Part shown: positions 53,517 to 63,016 of the stretch, piece after piece | Layout: each line of letters opens with the position of its first letter | Numbering within the stretch: position 1 is the first letter of the stretch | NCBI RefSeq assembly: GCF_001617365.1 | Contig: NZ_LVJR01000022.1 | Location: 1-64,000, forward strand | DNA from: Rhodanobacter sp. FW104-R8 | GTDB taxonomy: Bacteria; Pseudomonadota; Gammaproteobacteria; Xanthomonadales; Rhodanobacteraceae | Reading direction: 5' to 3' | DNA: 64,000 bases | Program-made: the position numbers and the translations under genes | Notes under the pieces: model-generated | Told to the model about the DNA's origin: nothing | The model's database searches: none | Seen by the model: the letters and a program-made list of their open reading frames with translations, nothing else

Positions 53517-53590
53517 AGAGGAGCGAGAAGCGAGAGAAAAGCCGCTAAAGACGCTCGCTCGGCTTTCTCTCACTTCTCACTCCTCGCTCC
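53506..53590. repeat. Inverted repeat, family D (copy 2)
   Basis: GGAGCGAGAAGCGAGAGAAA and its imperfect mirror TTTCTCTCACTTCTCACTCC, with AAGCCG/CGGCTT inside, form a long hairpin between rsmI and rnpB. The RNase P RNA starts 13 bases later, so the promoter of rnpB must lie within or upstream of this repeat. Confidence 0.6.
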
Positions 53591-53602
53591 TGTATCCTTG
53601 CC

Positions 53603-53971
<369 letters not shown>

Positions 53972-53978
53972 TCTTCTT

Positions 53979-54025
53979 CGCCTTCATCACCACTGCGATC
54001 CGTCGTCGCGGTGGTGATGAAGGCG
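53979..54025. repeat. 15-bp perfect inverted repeat after rnpB
   Basis: CGCCTTCATCACCAC (53979-53993) and its complement (54011-54025) frame a 17-base loop, starting 8 bases after the mature RNase P RNA. No T-run follows, so it is not a classical terminator. It may be the 3' processing or termination structure of the precursor. The next 200 bp up to the mraZ promoter contain no other feature I can identify. Confidence 0.6.
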
Positions 54026-54223
54026 CCTGCGTGAACGGCGGTTCATGCCGGCGTGGCATCGTGGCGCCGATCCGGTGGGATTTCCCCCGGTTCGGGGCCA
54101 AGTCGGCGTGTTTGTATTTATAAAAAATTCCCTGCTTTCAAACACCTTGCCGGCGTTTCTCAGAAAATGCTGCACGTGTGGCCAGCATTCCGCCTTTACT
54201 CCTTGATTCACAAGCGATTTCCC

Positions 54224-54252
54224 TTGACAGTCTCATGGGGCGAGATTATCGT
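54224..54252 (+). promoter_or_regulatory. Promoter of the division/cell-wall cluster
   Basis: A perfect -35 hexamer TTGACA (54224-54229), a 17-base spacer and TATCGT (54247-54252) as -10. The transcript would start close to 54259, inside the MraZ-box array, and have a leader of about 40 bases before the GTG of mraZ. Confidence 0.7.
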
Positions 54253-54286
54253 GGGCTCCAGTGTGAAATTGTGGGTTTTAGTGGAG
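54252..54286 (+). promoter_or_regulatory. MraZ-box operator (four repeats)
   Basis: Four repeats at 10-bp period: TGGGC (54252), TGTGA (54262), TGGGT (54272) and TGGAG (54282). Two are full TGGGN boxes and two are degenerate. MraZ is known to bind three or four TGGGN repeats spaced by five bases and to repress its own operon, so this array matches both in sequence and place. Confidence 0.85.
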
Positions 54287-54296
54287 TCTGCTGACC

Positions 54297-54743
54297 GTGT
54301 TCCAGGGCGAAACCGCCATCACCATCGACGACAAGGGCCGCCTGACCATCCCGACCGCCTATCGGGAGCAGGTGGCGGGCGAGTGCGCCAATCGCCTGGT
54401 GATCACCTACAACCCGTTCGAGCCGGGCTGCCTGTGGCTGTTCCCGCATGCGGCGTGGGAGCTGGTGCGCGATCAGGTCAACGCGCTTTCCAAGGTGGTC
54501 AAGGCGCATCGCGACATGCAGATGAAGCTGGTCGGTGCGGCCGCCGTGGTCGAGCCCGACAGCGCGGCACGCATCCTGCTGCCGGCCAGCCAGCGCGCCA
54601 CCACCGGTATCGAGAAGAGGGCGGTGCTGCTGGGCATGGGCGACAAGTTCGAGCTGTGGAGCGAACAGGAGCACCTCAAGAAGATCCGCCAGACCATCGG
54701 CGAAAGCGAGATCACACAGGCAATGGCGGAATTGCGCCTGTAA
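54297..54743 (+). CDS. mraZ: Transcriptional regulator MraZ
   Basis: A 148-residue AbrB-like DNA-binding protein with two MraZ repeats. FQGETAITIDDKGRLTIPTAYRE and PDSAARILLPASQRATTGIE each hold the conserved Asp-x-x-Gly/Ala-Arg-x-x-Leu/Ile-Pro signature. It forms a ring-shaped oligomer and controls the division and cell-wall genes downstream through the repeats before its GTG start. The start codon was chosen as the first residue of the family domain. Confidence 0.96.
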   Translation: MFQGETAITIDDKGRLTIPTAYREQVAGECANRLVITYNPFEPGCLWLFPHAAWELVRDQVNALSKVVKAHRDMQMKLVGAAAVVEPDSAARILLPASQRATTGIEKRAVLLGMGDKFELWSEQEHLKKIRQTIGESEITQAMAELRL

Positions 54744-54785
54744 GGCGCGATCGGCATGTGGGCGGGACGGGAGCGGGAGTGCGGC

Positions 54786-55727
54786 ATGGCCGAGCAAGTT
54801 TTGCGGCACATCCCGGTGATGCTGGGTGAAGCAGTGGAGGGACTCGCCGTGCAGGCTGGCGGGCGCTATCTCGATGGAACCTTCGGTCGCGGCGGTCACG
54901 CCCGCGCGGTGCTGTCGCGCCTCGGCCCCGGCGGCCGCCTACTGCTGATGGACCGCGATCCGGCGGCGATCGCCGCCGCGCGGGCCGAGTTCGCCGGCGA
55001 TCCGCGCGTGGCGATCCGCCACGCGAACTTCTCCAGCCTGGCCGAGTGGGACGAAACCGCGGCCGGCCTCGACGGCGTGCTGCTCGACCTGGGCGTGTCC
55101 TCGCCGCAACTGGACGAGGCCGCGCGCGGCTTCAGCTTCATGGCCGATGCGCCGCTGGACATGCGCATGGACCCCAGCCAGGGCGAGAGCGCCGCGGATT
55201 TCCTGGCCCGGGCCGGCGAGCGCGAGATCGCCGACGTGCTGTGGCACTACGGCGAGGAGCGCCACAGCCGGCGCATCGCCCGCGCCATCGTGGCCGACCG
55301 CGATGCCACCCCGTTCACCCGCACCGGCCAGCTGGCCGCGCTGATCGAACGCGTGGTCGGCCGGCGCGAGCCGGGCAAGCACCCGGCCACGCGCAGCTTC
55401 CAGGCGCTGCGCATTCGCGTGAACGGCGAGCTGGATGCCCTGCAGCAGGGGCTGGACGCGGCGCTGGAACGGCTCAAGCCCGGCGGCCGGCTGGCGGTGA
55501 TCAGCTTCCATTCGCTGGAAGACCGCGCGGTGAAGCTGTTCATCCGCGACCACTCCGGCCGCGTGCAGAACAGCCGCCGCGGGCCGCCGGTGCCGGCCGC
55601 GCCGGCGCGGCTGGCGGCGGTCGGCAAGGCGCAGTTCCCGTCCGCGGCCGAGCAGGCGGCGAACCCGCGTTCGCGTTCGGCCGTGCTGCGCGTGGCGGAG
55701 AAGCTTGCCGAGGGAGCGCGCGCATGA
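54786..55727 (+). CDS. rsmH: 16S rRNA (cytosine-1402-N4)-methyltransferase RsmH
   Basis: A 313-residue SAM-dependent enzyme that modifies the base of C1402, the same residue as RsmI encoded nearby. [64 protein letters not shown] and [15 protein letters not shown] are conserved. The ATG at 54786 was chosen since GGGAG lies 7 bases before it and alignments start at [13 protein letters not shown]. An ATG ten codons upstream gives an atypical extension. The stop overlaps ftsL by ATGA. Confidence 0.96.
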   Translation: MAEQVLRHIPVMLGEAVEGLAVQAGGRYLDGTFGRGGHARAVLSRLGPGGRLLLMDRDPAAIAAARAEFAGDPRVAIRHANFSSLAEWDETAAGLDGVLLDLGVSSPQLDEAARGFSFMADAPLDMRMDPSQGESAADFLARAGEREIADVLWHYGEERHSRRIARAIVADRDATPFTRTGQLAALIERVVGRREPGKHPATRSFQALRIRVNGELDALQQGLDAALERLKPGGRLAVISFHSLEDRAVKLFIRDHSGRVQNSRRGPPVPAAPARLAAVGKAQFPSAAEQAANPRSRSAVLRVAEKLAEGARA

Positions 55728-55993
55728 AGGCGATCGGCGCCCTCTGCCTGATGCTGCTGCTGGTCGCGGTGCTGGCCAGCGCGCTCGGCGTGGTGTGGAC
55801 GCGCCACGAGAGCCGCGTGCTGTTCGTCAACCTGACCGCGCTGCAGAACCAGCGCGACGAGCTGAACATCGAATACGGCAAGCTCGAACTGGAGCAGGCC
55901 ACCTACGCCGAACCGCGGCGCATCGACGACGAGGCCCGGCAGAAGCTGGGCATGATCGATCCGCGTCCGCAAGACATCCGGTTGCTGCGCTGA
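55724..55993 (+). CDS. ftsL: Cell division protein FtsL
   Basis: An 89-residue single-pass membrane protein. A short cytoplasmic start, one helix (about 4-24) and a periplasmic coiled coil (about 28-65; [20 protein letters not shown]) match FtsL, which forms the FtsQLB complex that activates septal wall synthesis. The closing [14 protein letters not shown] is the typical end. Both junctions overlap (ATGA with rsmH, TGATG with ftsI). Confidence 0.92.
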   Translation: MKAIGALCLMLLLVAVLASALGVVWTRHESRVLFVNLTALQNQRDELNIEYGKLELEQATYAEPRRIDDEARQKLGMIDPRPQDIRLLR

Positions 55994-57807
55994 TGAGCTG
56001 GCGCAACCGCATCGCACCCGCCCAGCCCGGCCGCCGCCGCGGCGCCGGCCCCAGCGCGCGCCGGCGCATGGTGGTGGTGGTCGGCCTGCTCGGCCTGGTC
56101 TCGGTCGCGCTGATCGCGCGGGCGTTCGACCTGCAGGTGGTGCGCAAGCAGTTCTACCAGAAGCAGGGCGACGCCCGCTTCCTGCGCGAGGTGCCGATCC
56201 CGGTGTCGCGCGGCACCATCTTCGACCGCAACGGCGAGCCGCTGGCGGTATCGACCCCGATGATGTCGATCTGGGCCAACCCGGCCGAGGTGCTGGACAG
56301 CGACGAGCACATCCCGGCGCTGGCGCAGGCGCTGGGCGTGGATGCGGACGGCCTGAAGGCGCAGCTGGCGCAGCGCTCCGACCGCGAGTTCGTCTACCTG
56401 CGCCGGCAGATGGCGCCGGCCGCGGCGCAGGCCGTGCTGGACCTGGGCATTCCCGGCATCAACGGCCAGCGCGAGTTCAAGCGCTACTACCCGTCCGGCG
56501 AAGTGACCGCGCACGTGCTTGGCTTCACCAACATCGACGACCGCGGCCAGGAAGGCCTGGAATTGGCCTACGACGACTGGCTGGCCGGCAAGCCGGGCGC
56601 GAAGCGGGTGATCCGCGACCGCATGGGCCGCGTGGTCGAGGACATCGAGCAGGTGCGCGCGCCGAAGCCGGGGCAGAACCTCACGCTCAGCATCGACCGC
56701 CGCATCCAGTTCCTGGCCTACAGCGAGCTGAAGAACGCGCTGGAAAAATCGCAGGCCAGCTCCGGCTCGATGGTGGTGCTCGACGTCAGGACCGGCGAAG
56801 TGCTGGCGATGGCCAACCTGCCGACCTACAACCCGAACGCGATCGGCGGCAGCCGGCCGGACCAGCGCCGCAACCGGGCGATGACCGACGTGCTCGAGCC
56901 GGGCTCCACGGTGAAGCCCATCCTGATGGCGGCGGCGCTGTCCAGCGGCAGGTTCACGCCGACCAGCCCGATCATCGACACCACCGGCGGCCACTGGTAC
57001 TTCCAGGGCCACGACATCCACGACACGCACAACTACGGCCTGCTGACGCCGACCGGGGTGATCACCAAGTCCAGCAACGTGGGCGCCGCGCGCATCGCCA
57101 TGCAGCTCGACACCTCGCTGATGTACGACACCTATCGCGCGTTCGGCCTGGGCAACAGCACCGAGAGCGGCTTTCCCGGCGAGGCGTCCGGCCACCTGCG
57201 GATCGGCCGCGACTGGCGGCCGCTGGAGAAGGCCATCCTCGGCTACGGCTACGGCCTCAACGTGACCGTGCTGCAGCTGGCCAATGCCTACGCTACCATC
57301 GCCGACGGCGGCGTGATGCACAGCCCCACCTTCATCAAGGGCGGCGAGAGCGAGGCCAGGCAGATCATCTCGGCGGAAGTGGCGAACCAGCTGATCCGCA
57401 TGATGGAGACGGTGACCGGCCCCGGCAGCACGGGCACGCTGGCGCGCATCGCCAACTACAGCGTGGCCGGCAAGACCGGCACGGCGCACAAGGCCAGCGT
57501 CGGCGGCTACGCCAAGAGCAATTACACCTCGGCCTTCGCCGGCATCGTGCCGGCGTCGAATCCGCGCCTGGTCGGCGTGGTGGTGATCGACGATCCGCAG
57601 AAGGGCAGCTACTACGGCGGCACGGTGTCCGGGCCGGTGTTCTCCAAGGTGATGGAGGGCGCGCTGCGCCTGCTCGACGTGCCGCCGGACAATATCGGCC
57701 GCTGGTACGTGGGCGGCCCGCTGCAGAACGTCGACGGACTGGTCGGCAGCAAGCCGCCGGCGGATGCGCCGCTCGACGACGCGCCGCTCGACGGGGGTAC
57801 GCCATGA
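55993..57807 (+). CDS. ftsI: Septal peptidoglycan transpeptidase FtsI (PBP3)
   Basis: A 604-residue class B penicillin-binding protein. An N-terminal membrane helix (about 26-44) precedes the pedestal domain with RGTIFDRNGEPLAVST. The catalytic motifs are EPGSTVKP (Ser305, Lys308), KSSN (359-362) and GKTGTAH (493-499). A C-terminal Asp/Pro-rich tail ends the protein. It cross-links the septal wall together with FtsW, encoded in the same cluster. The coding end overlaps murE. Confidence 0.97.
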   Translation: MSWRNRIAPAQPGRRRGAGPSARRRMVVVVGLLGLVSVALIARAFDLQVVRKQFYQKQGDARFLREVPIPVSRGTIFDRNGEPLAVSTPMMSIWANPAEVLDSDEHIPALAQALGVDADGLKAQLAQRSDREFVYLRRQMAPAAAQAVLDLGIPGINGQREFKRYYPSGEVTAHVLGFTNIDDRGQEGLELAYDDWLAGKPGAKRVIRDRMGRVVEDIEQVRAPKPGQNLTLSIDRRIQFLAYSELKNALEKSQASSGSMVVLDVRTGEVLAMANLPTYNPNAIGGSRPDQRRNRAMTDVLEPGSTVKPILMAAALSSGRFTPTSPIIDTTGGHWYFQGHDIHDTHNYGLLTPTGVITKSSNVGAARIAMQLDTSLMYDTYRAFGLGNSTESGFPGEASGHLRIGRDWRPLEKAILGYGYGLNVTVLQLANAYATIADGGVMHSPTFIKGGESEARQIISAEVANQLIRMMETVTGPGSTGTLARIANYSVAGKTGTAHKASVGGYAKSNYTSAFAGIVPASNPRLVGVVVIDDPQKGSYYGGTVSGPVFSKVMEGALRLLDVPPDNIGRWYVGGPLQNVDGLVGSKPPADAPLDDAPLDGGTP

Positions 57808-59312
57808 GCACCGGTCACCTCGACCAGCTGCTGCTCGGCATCGCCGACGCGCAGGTCGCCGCCGTGCCGGGCGCCGGCCGCATCGTGGTTTCCGGGTTGG
57901 CGCTGGATTCGCGCCGGGTGCAGCGCGGCGATGCGTTCTTCGCCCTGCGCGGCACCCGGGACCATGGCATCACGTTCGCCCCGGGCGCGGTGCAGCGCGG
58001 CGCGCGGGTGGTGCTGGCCGAGGCGCCGGTGGCCGGCGACGTCGCCGCGCTGGAAGTGCCGGTGCTGTGGATCGATGGCCTGCACGGCCAGGTCGGCGAG
58101 ATCGCCGCACGCTTCTACGAGCGTCCCAGCGAGTCGATGCGGATGGTCGGCGTCACCGGCACCAACGGCAAGACTTCGTGCGTGCAGCTGCTGGCGCAGG
58201 CGCTGACCCTGCTCGGCCATCGCGCGGCCTCGATCGGCACGCTCGGCGCCGGCGTGCACGGCCGCTTGCGCGAAGGCGAGCGCACCACGCCCGACGCGAT
58301 CAGCGTGCAGGCGCTGCTGGCGGAGTTCCGCGACGCCGGCGCCAGCCACGTGGCGATGGAGGTGTCCTCGCACGCGCTGGAGCAGGGCCGCGTGGCGGCG
58401 GTGGATTTCGAGGTGGCAGTGTTCACCAACCTCACCCGCGACCACCTGGACTACCACGGCAGCATGGAGGCTTACGGCGCGGCGAAGGCGAAGCTGTTCG
58501 CCTGGCCGGGCCTGCGCAGCGCAGTGGTCAACATCGACGATGCGTTCGGCCGCGAACTGGCCGGGCAACTGCCGCCCGGCGTGCAGCGGCTGCGCTTCAG
58601 CATGGCCGGCGACGGCGAGGCGGAAGTCGCCGCCGGCGCGATCGCCACCTCGGCCGAAGGGCTGTCGTTCACGCTGCGCACGCCGTGGGGCACGCGGGCG
58701 GTGCGCAGCCACCTGATCGGCCGCTTCAACGTGGCCAACCTGCTGGCCGTGGCGGCCTGCCTCGGCGCGCTGGGCGAGCCGTTCGCGCGCATCGTCGAGG
58801 CGGTTGGGCAACTGCAGCCGGTGAACGGCCGCATGAGCCGGCTTGGCGGCCTGCATGGCCAGCCGCTGGTGGTGGTCGACTACGCGCACACGCCGGATGC
58901 GCTGGAGCAGGCGCTGGCCGCGGTGCGCGCGCATTGCGCCGGCAAGCTGATCTGCGTGTTCGGCTGCGGCGGCGAGCGCGACGCGGGCAAGCGTCCGCTG
59001 ATGGGCGAGATTGCGGCGCGGCTGGCCGACGTGGCGATCGTTACCGACGACAACCCGCGCGGCGAGGACGGCGACGCGATCGTGGCGCAGATCGTCGCCG
59101 GCATGGCCGCGGCGCGCGCGATGGCGGTCGAGCGCGACCGCGCGACGGCGATCGCCGATGCGCTGCAGCTGGCGCGTTCCGGCGACGTGGTGCTGATCGC
59201 CGGCAAGGGCCACGAAACCTACCAGGAGGGTGCCACCGGCAAGCATCCGTTCGACGATCTGGCGGTGGCGCGTGCCGTGCTGGAACGGATCGGCGGGGAG
59301 GCGCGCCCATGA
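57804..59312 (+). CDS. murE: UDP-MurNAc-tripeptide synthetase MurE (meso-DAP adding)
   Basis: A 502-residue ATP-dependent ligase. The P-loop GVTGTNGKTSCVQLLAQAL (about 113-131), the carbamylated-lysine region VFTNLTRDHLDYHGSMEAYGAAK, and the substrate motif DDNPRGEDGDAIVAQI (about 413-428) are present. DNPR is the known signature for meso-diaminopimelate, so the wall peptide carries DAP, as expected for a Gram-negative organism. ATGA overlap with ftsI and with murF. Confidence 0.96.
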   Translation: MSTGHLDQLLLGIADAQVAAVPGAGRIVVSGLALDSRRVQRGDAFFALRGTRDHGITFAPGAVQRGARVVLAEAPVAGDVAALEVPVLWIDGLHGQVGEIAARFYERPSESMRMVGVTGTNGKTSCVQLLAQALTLLGHRAASIGTLGAGVHGRLREGERTTPDAISVQALLAEFRDAGASHVAMEVSSHALEQGRVAAVDFEVAVFTNLTRDHLDYHGSMEAYGAAKAKLFAWPGLRSAVVNIDDAFGRELAGQLPPGVQRLRFSMAGDGEAEVAAGAIATSAEGLSFTLRTPWGTRAVRSHLIGRFNVANLLAVAACLGALGEPFARIVEAVGQLQPVNGRMSRLGGLHGQPLVVVDYAHTPDALEQALAAVRAHCAGKLICVFGCGGERDAGKRPLMGEIAARLADVAIVTDDNPRGEDGDAIVAQIVAGMAAARAMAVERDRATAIADALQLARSGDVVLIAGKGHETYQEGATGKHPFDDLAVARAVLERIGGEARP

Positions 59313-60682
59313 TGCAGCTCGCCGCCATCGCGCTGTGGACCCACGGCCGCCTGCTCGGCAGCGACGTCGAGGTGACCGGCGTCGCCATCGACACGCGCAA
59401 GCTGCAGCCGGGCGACCTGTTCGTGGCGATCAGGGGCGAGCGCGTCGACGGCCACGACTACCTGGCCGAGGCGGCGGCGCGCGGCGCGGTCGCTGCGCTG
59501 GTCACGCGCAAGGTCGACAGCGTGCTGCCGCAGGTGCTGGTGGACAACACCGAGCTGGCGCTGGGCGACCTGGCCAGCGCGGTGCGCGCGCAGCGCAACG
59601 TGCGCGTGGTCGGCATCACCGGCTCCAACGGCAAGACCACGGTGAAGACGCTGGTTGCCTCGATCCTGGTGCGGCACGGCCGCACCCATGTCAGCGCGGG
59701 CAACTTCAACAACGAGCTGGGCTTGCCGCTGAGCCTGCTCGCGATGCCGCAGGACACCGAATACGCGGTGTTCGAGATGGGTGCCGGCAAGCCGGGCGAC
59801 ATCGCCTACCTGGCTGCCATCGCACGGCCAGATATCGGCCTCGTCACGCTCATCGCGCCGGCGCATCTTGCGCGCATGGGCAGCATCGAGGGCGTGGCCG
59901 AGACCAAGGGCGCGCTGTACCAGGCCTTGCCGGCCGACGGCATCGCGATCATCAACGCCGACGACGCGTTCGCCAGCTTCTTCACCGGCCTGGCCGGCGC
60001 GCGCAAGGTGCTGCGCTTCGGCCTCGACCGGCCTGCCGACGTCGGTGCCGACATCGTCGAGCAGCGCGTGGACGGCTCGCGCTTCGTGCTGAGCACGCCG
60101 CAAGGCGACGCCGAGGTGGCGCTGCCGCTGCCCGGCCGCCACAACATCGCCAACGCGCTGGCCGCGACGGCGGTGGCGCTGGCGCTGGCGGTGCCGCTGG
60201 ACACCATCGTGGCCGGGCTGGAGCAGGTGCCCGGCGTGGCCGGCCGGCTGCGCCGCGAGGTGACGGCCGGCGGCTGGACGCTGATCGACGACAGCTACAA
60301 CGCGAACCCCAGTTCGATGGCGGCGGCGATCGACACCCTGCTGCTGGCCGGCGGCGAACGCTGGCTGGTGCTGGGCGACATGGCCGAGCTGGGCGCGGAG
60401 GCGCGCGCGCTGCATGCCGGCATCGGCGCACGGGCGCGCGAGCGCGGGGTCGACCGGCTGTTCGCGGTGGGTCCGCTCGGCGCGGCCACGGTCGAGGCGT
60501 TCGGCGCGGGCGGCGAGCATTTCGACGACAAGGCCGCGCTGATCGCCTCGTTGCGGGCGCAACTGCACGCGGGCGTCACCTGCCTGGTGAAGGGCTCGCG
60601 CTCGGCCGGCATGGAGCAGGTGGTGGAAGCGCTCGGTGGCCATACCGGCAAGAACAAGGGGGGTGCATCCGATGCTGCTTGA
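59309..60682 (+). CDS. murF: UDP-MurNAc-pentapeptide synthetase MurF
   Basis: A 457-residue ligase adding D-Ala-D-Ala to the UDP-MurNAc-tripeptide. Key parts are [17 protein letters not shown], the P-loop [33 protein letters not shown]-like [30 protein letters not shown] and [16 protein letters not shown]. Two consecutive ATGs start it, and the first overlaps the murE stop. Its end overlaps mraY by 11 bp. Confidence 0.96.
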   Translation: MMQLAAIALWTHGRLLGSDVEVTGVAIDTRKLQPGDLFVAIRGERVDGHDYLAEAAARGAVAALVTRKVDSVLPQVLVDNTELALGDLASAVRAQRNVRVVGITGSNGKTTVKTLVASILVRHGRTHVSAGNFNNELGLPLSLLAMPQDTEYAVFEMGAGKPGDIAYLAAIARPDIGLVTLIAPAHLARMGSIEGVAETKGALYQALPADGIAIINADDAFASFFTGLAGARKVLRFGLDRPADVGADIVEQRVDGSRFVLSTPQGDAEVALPLPGRHNIANALAATAVALALAVPLDTIVAGLEQVPGVAGRLRREVTAGGWTLIDDSYNANPSSMAAAIDTLLLAGGERWLVLGDMAELGAEARALHAGIGARARERGVDRLFAVGPLGAATVEAFGAGGEHFDDKAALIASLRAQLHAGVTCLVKGSRSAGMEQVVEALGGHTGKNKGGASDAA

Positions 60683-61775
60683 ACTGGCCGACTGGATGGC
60701 ACGGCATTTCACCGCGCTGCATCTGTTCCAGTACATCACCTTCCGCACGATCATGGCCGCGCTCACCGCGCTGGCGATGTCGCTGCTGTGCGGGCCGTGG
60801 CTGATCAACCGGCTGGCCGCGCTGAAGGCCGGCCAGGTGGTGCGCAGCGACGGCCCGCAGACGCACCTGGTCAAGGCCGGCACGCCGACCATGGGCGGCG
60901 TGATGATCCTGCTCTCGGTCACCGTCGCCACCTTGCTGTGGGCCGACCTGCACAACCGCTACGTGTGGGTGGTGCTGGCGGTGCTGCTGAGCTTCGGCGC
61001 GATCGGCTTCTACGACGACTACCGCAAGCTGGTGCTGAAGGACAGCCGCGGCCTGGCCAGCCGCTGGAAGTATTTCTGGCAGTCGGTGTTCGGCCTCGGC
61101 GCGGCGCTGTTCCTGTACTACAGCGCGCCGCACGCGGGCATCGCCGGCCTGCCGGTGGCGGAGACCGCGCTGTACGTGCCGCTGTTCAAGCACGTGGTGC
61201 TGCCGCTGGGGCTGTTCTTCGTGGTGGTCACCTATTTCATGATCGTGGGCTTCTCCAACGCGGTGAACCTCACCGACGGCCTGGACGGCCTGGCGATCAT
61301 GCCCACCGTGCTGGTCTCCGGCGCGCTCGGCGTGTTCGCCTACCTGGCCGGCAACAAGGTGTTCTCCGAATACCTGGGCATCCCCTCGATCCCCGGCGCG
61401 GGCGAGCTGGCGATCTTCACCGGCGCGCTGGCCGGGGCGGGGCTCGGCTTCCTGTGGTTCAACACGTATCCGGCGCAGGTGTTCATGGGCGACGTCGGCG
61501 CGCTGGCGATGGGCGCGGCGCTGGGCTGCGTGGCGGTGATCGTGCGCCAGGAAGTCGTGCTGCTGGTGATGGGCGGCGTGTTCGTGATGGAAACCGCGTC
61601 GGTGATGATCCAGGTGGCGAGCTTCAAGCTCACCGGCAAGCGGGTGTTCCGCATGGCGCCGATCCACCACCACTTCGAACTGAAGGGCTGGCCGGAGCCG
61701 CGGGTGATCGTGCGCTTCTGGATCATCAGCGTGGTGCTGGTGCTGATCGGTCTTGCCACGTTGAAGGTGCGCTGA
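60672..61775 (+). CDS. mraY: Phospho-MurNAc-pentapeptide translocase MraY
   Basis: A 367-residue inner-membrane enzyme with ten helices forming lipid I from UDP-MurNAc-pentapeptide and undecaprenyl phosphate. The Asp-Asp pair in [40 protein letters not shown] and the His cluster [21 protein letters not shown] are all in place. The TGA overlaps the ftsW ATG (TGATG). In most gammaproteobacteria murD would come next, but here ftsW follows without any gap. Confidence 0.97.
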   Translation: MLLELADWMARHFTALHLFQYITFRTIMAALTALAMSLLCGPWLINRLAALKAGQVVRSDGPQTHLVKAGTPTMGGVMILLSVTVATLLWADLHNRYVWVVLAVLLSFGAIGFYDDYRKLVLKDSRGLASRWKYFWQSVFGLGAALFLYYSAPHAGIAGLPVAETALYVPLFKHVVLPLGLFFVVVTYFMIVGFSNAVNLTDGLDGLAIMPTVLVSGALGVFAYLAGNKVFSEYLGIPSIPGAGELAIFTGALAGAGLGFLWFNTYPAQVFMGDVGALAMGAALGCVAVIVRQEVVLLVMGGVFVMETASVMIQVASFKLTGKRVFRMAPIHHHFELKGWPEPRVIVRFWIISVVLVLIGLATLKVR

Positions 61776-63016
61776 TGCCGATCTTCGACGCCACCACCCA
61801 GGCCAAACGCCGTAGCGGACCACGCGGCAGCTTCGACCTGTGGCTGCTGGTCGGGCTGGTCGGGCTGGCCAGCGTGGGCGTGGTGATGGTGACGTCCAGC
61901 TCGATCGCGGTGGCCGACAGCCAGCACATCGGCGCGTTCTACTTCCTGAAGAAGCACCTGCTGTTCCTCGGCCTGGGCCTGTTCGCGGCCGGTTTGGCCA
62001 TGCGCACCGAACTGAAGCTGCTGGAGAAGTTCGCGTTCCCGCTGCTGGCGCTGGCGTTCCTGATGCTGCTGGCGGTGTTCGTGCCGCACCTGGGCATGCG
62101 CATCAACGGCGCGCGGCGCTGGCTGAACCTGCTGGTCACCACGTTCCAGCCGGTCGAGGCGGTAAAACTCATTCTGGTGATCTACGTGGCCAGCTACCTG
62201 GTGCGCCATCGCGAAAGCGTGGAGACCCGGTTCCTCGGCCTGTTCAAGCCGCTGCTGGTGGCCGGCGTGATCGTGCTGCTGCTGCTGGCGCAGCCGGACT
62301 TCGGCTCGGCCACGCTGGTGATCGCGGTGACCATCGCGATGGTCTGGCTGGGCGGCGCGCGACCGATCTTCCTGTTCCTGATGGGCCTGCCGCTGATGCC
62401 GCTGCTGTACGTGGCGGCGACCGGTGAGAGCTACCGCATGAAGCGGCTGACCTCGTTCATGGACCCGTGGAAGGATCCGTTCAACGACGGCTTCCAGCTG
62501 ACCCAGTCGCTGATGGCGATCGGCCGCGGCGAGTGGACCGGGGTGGGCCTGGGTTCCAGCGTGCTGAAACTGTCCTACCTGCCGGAGGCGCACACCGATT
62601 TCATCTTCGCGGTAATCGGCGAGGAGCTGGGCCTGGCCGGCGTGGTGCTGGTGATCGGCCTGTTCGGCCTGGCGGTGGGGCGCGGCCTGTACCTGGGCCT
62701 GAAGGGCGTCGAGGTGGGCCAGCGTTTCGCCGGCTACGTCGCGTTCGGCGTCTCGCTGATGCTGGCGATGCAGGCGTTCGTGTCGGTCGGCGTGAACCTC
62801 GGCGCGCTGCCGACCAAGGGGCTGACCTTGCCGCTGATCAGCTATGGCGGCTCGTCGATGGTGCTGACCTGCGCGATGGCCGGCGTGCTGCTGCGTGCCA
62901 CTTACGAGATCAATCGCGCGCTGGACGCGCGGCAGATGGCCACGCGGATGCCGGCGGCGGTGGCCGTGGCCGATGCGAACGTCGCGGCGAAGCCGCGCGA
63001 GGCGGTGGCTGCATGA
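61775..63016 (+). CDS. ftsW: Septal peptidoglycan polymerase FtsW
   Basis: A 413-residue SEDS-family glycosyltransferase with ten helices, partner of FtsI. NGARRWLNLLVTTFQPVEAVKLILVIYVA, QPDFGSATLVIAVTIAM, PEAHTDFIFAVIGEELGL (conserved Asp in the cavity) and KGLTLPLISYGGSSMV are diagnostic. The C-terminal cytoplasmic tail is Ala-rich. ATGA overlap with murG. Confidence 0.97.
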   Translation: MPIFDATTQAKRRSGPRGSFDLWLLVGLVGLASVGVVMVTSSSIAVADSQHIGAFYFLKKHLLFLGLGLFAAGLAMRTELKLLEKFAFPLLALAFLMLLAVFVPHLGMRINGARRWLNLLVTTFQPVEAVKLILVIYVASYLVRHRESVETRFLGLFKPLLVAGVIVLLLLAQPDFGSATLVIAVTIAMVWLGGARPIFLFLMGLPLMPLLYVAATGESYRMKRLTSFMDPWKDPFNDGFQLTQSLMAIGRGEWTGVGLGSSVLKLSYLPEAHTDFIFAVIGEELGLAGVVLVIGLFGLAVGRGLYLGLKGVEVGQRFAGYVAFGVSLMLAMQAFVSVGVNLGALPTKGLTLPLISYGGSSMVLTCAMAGVLLRATYEINRALDARQMATRMPAAVAVADANVAAKPREAVAA

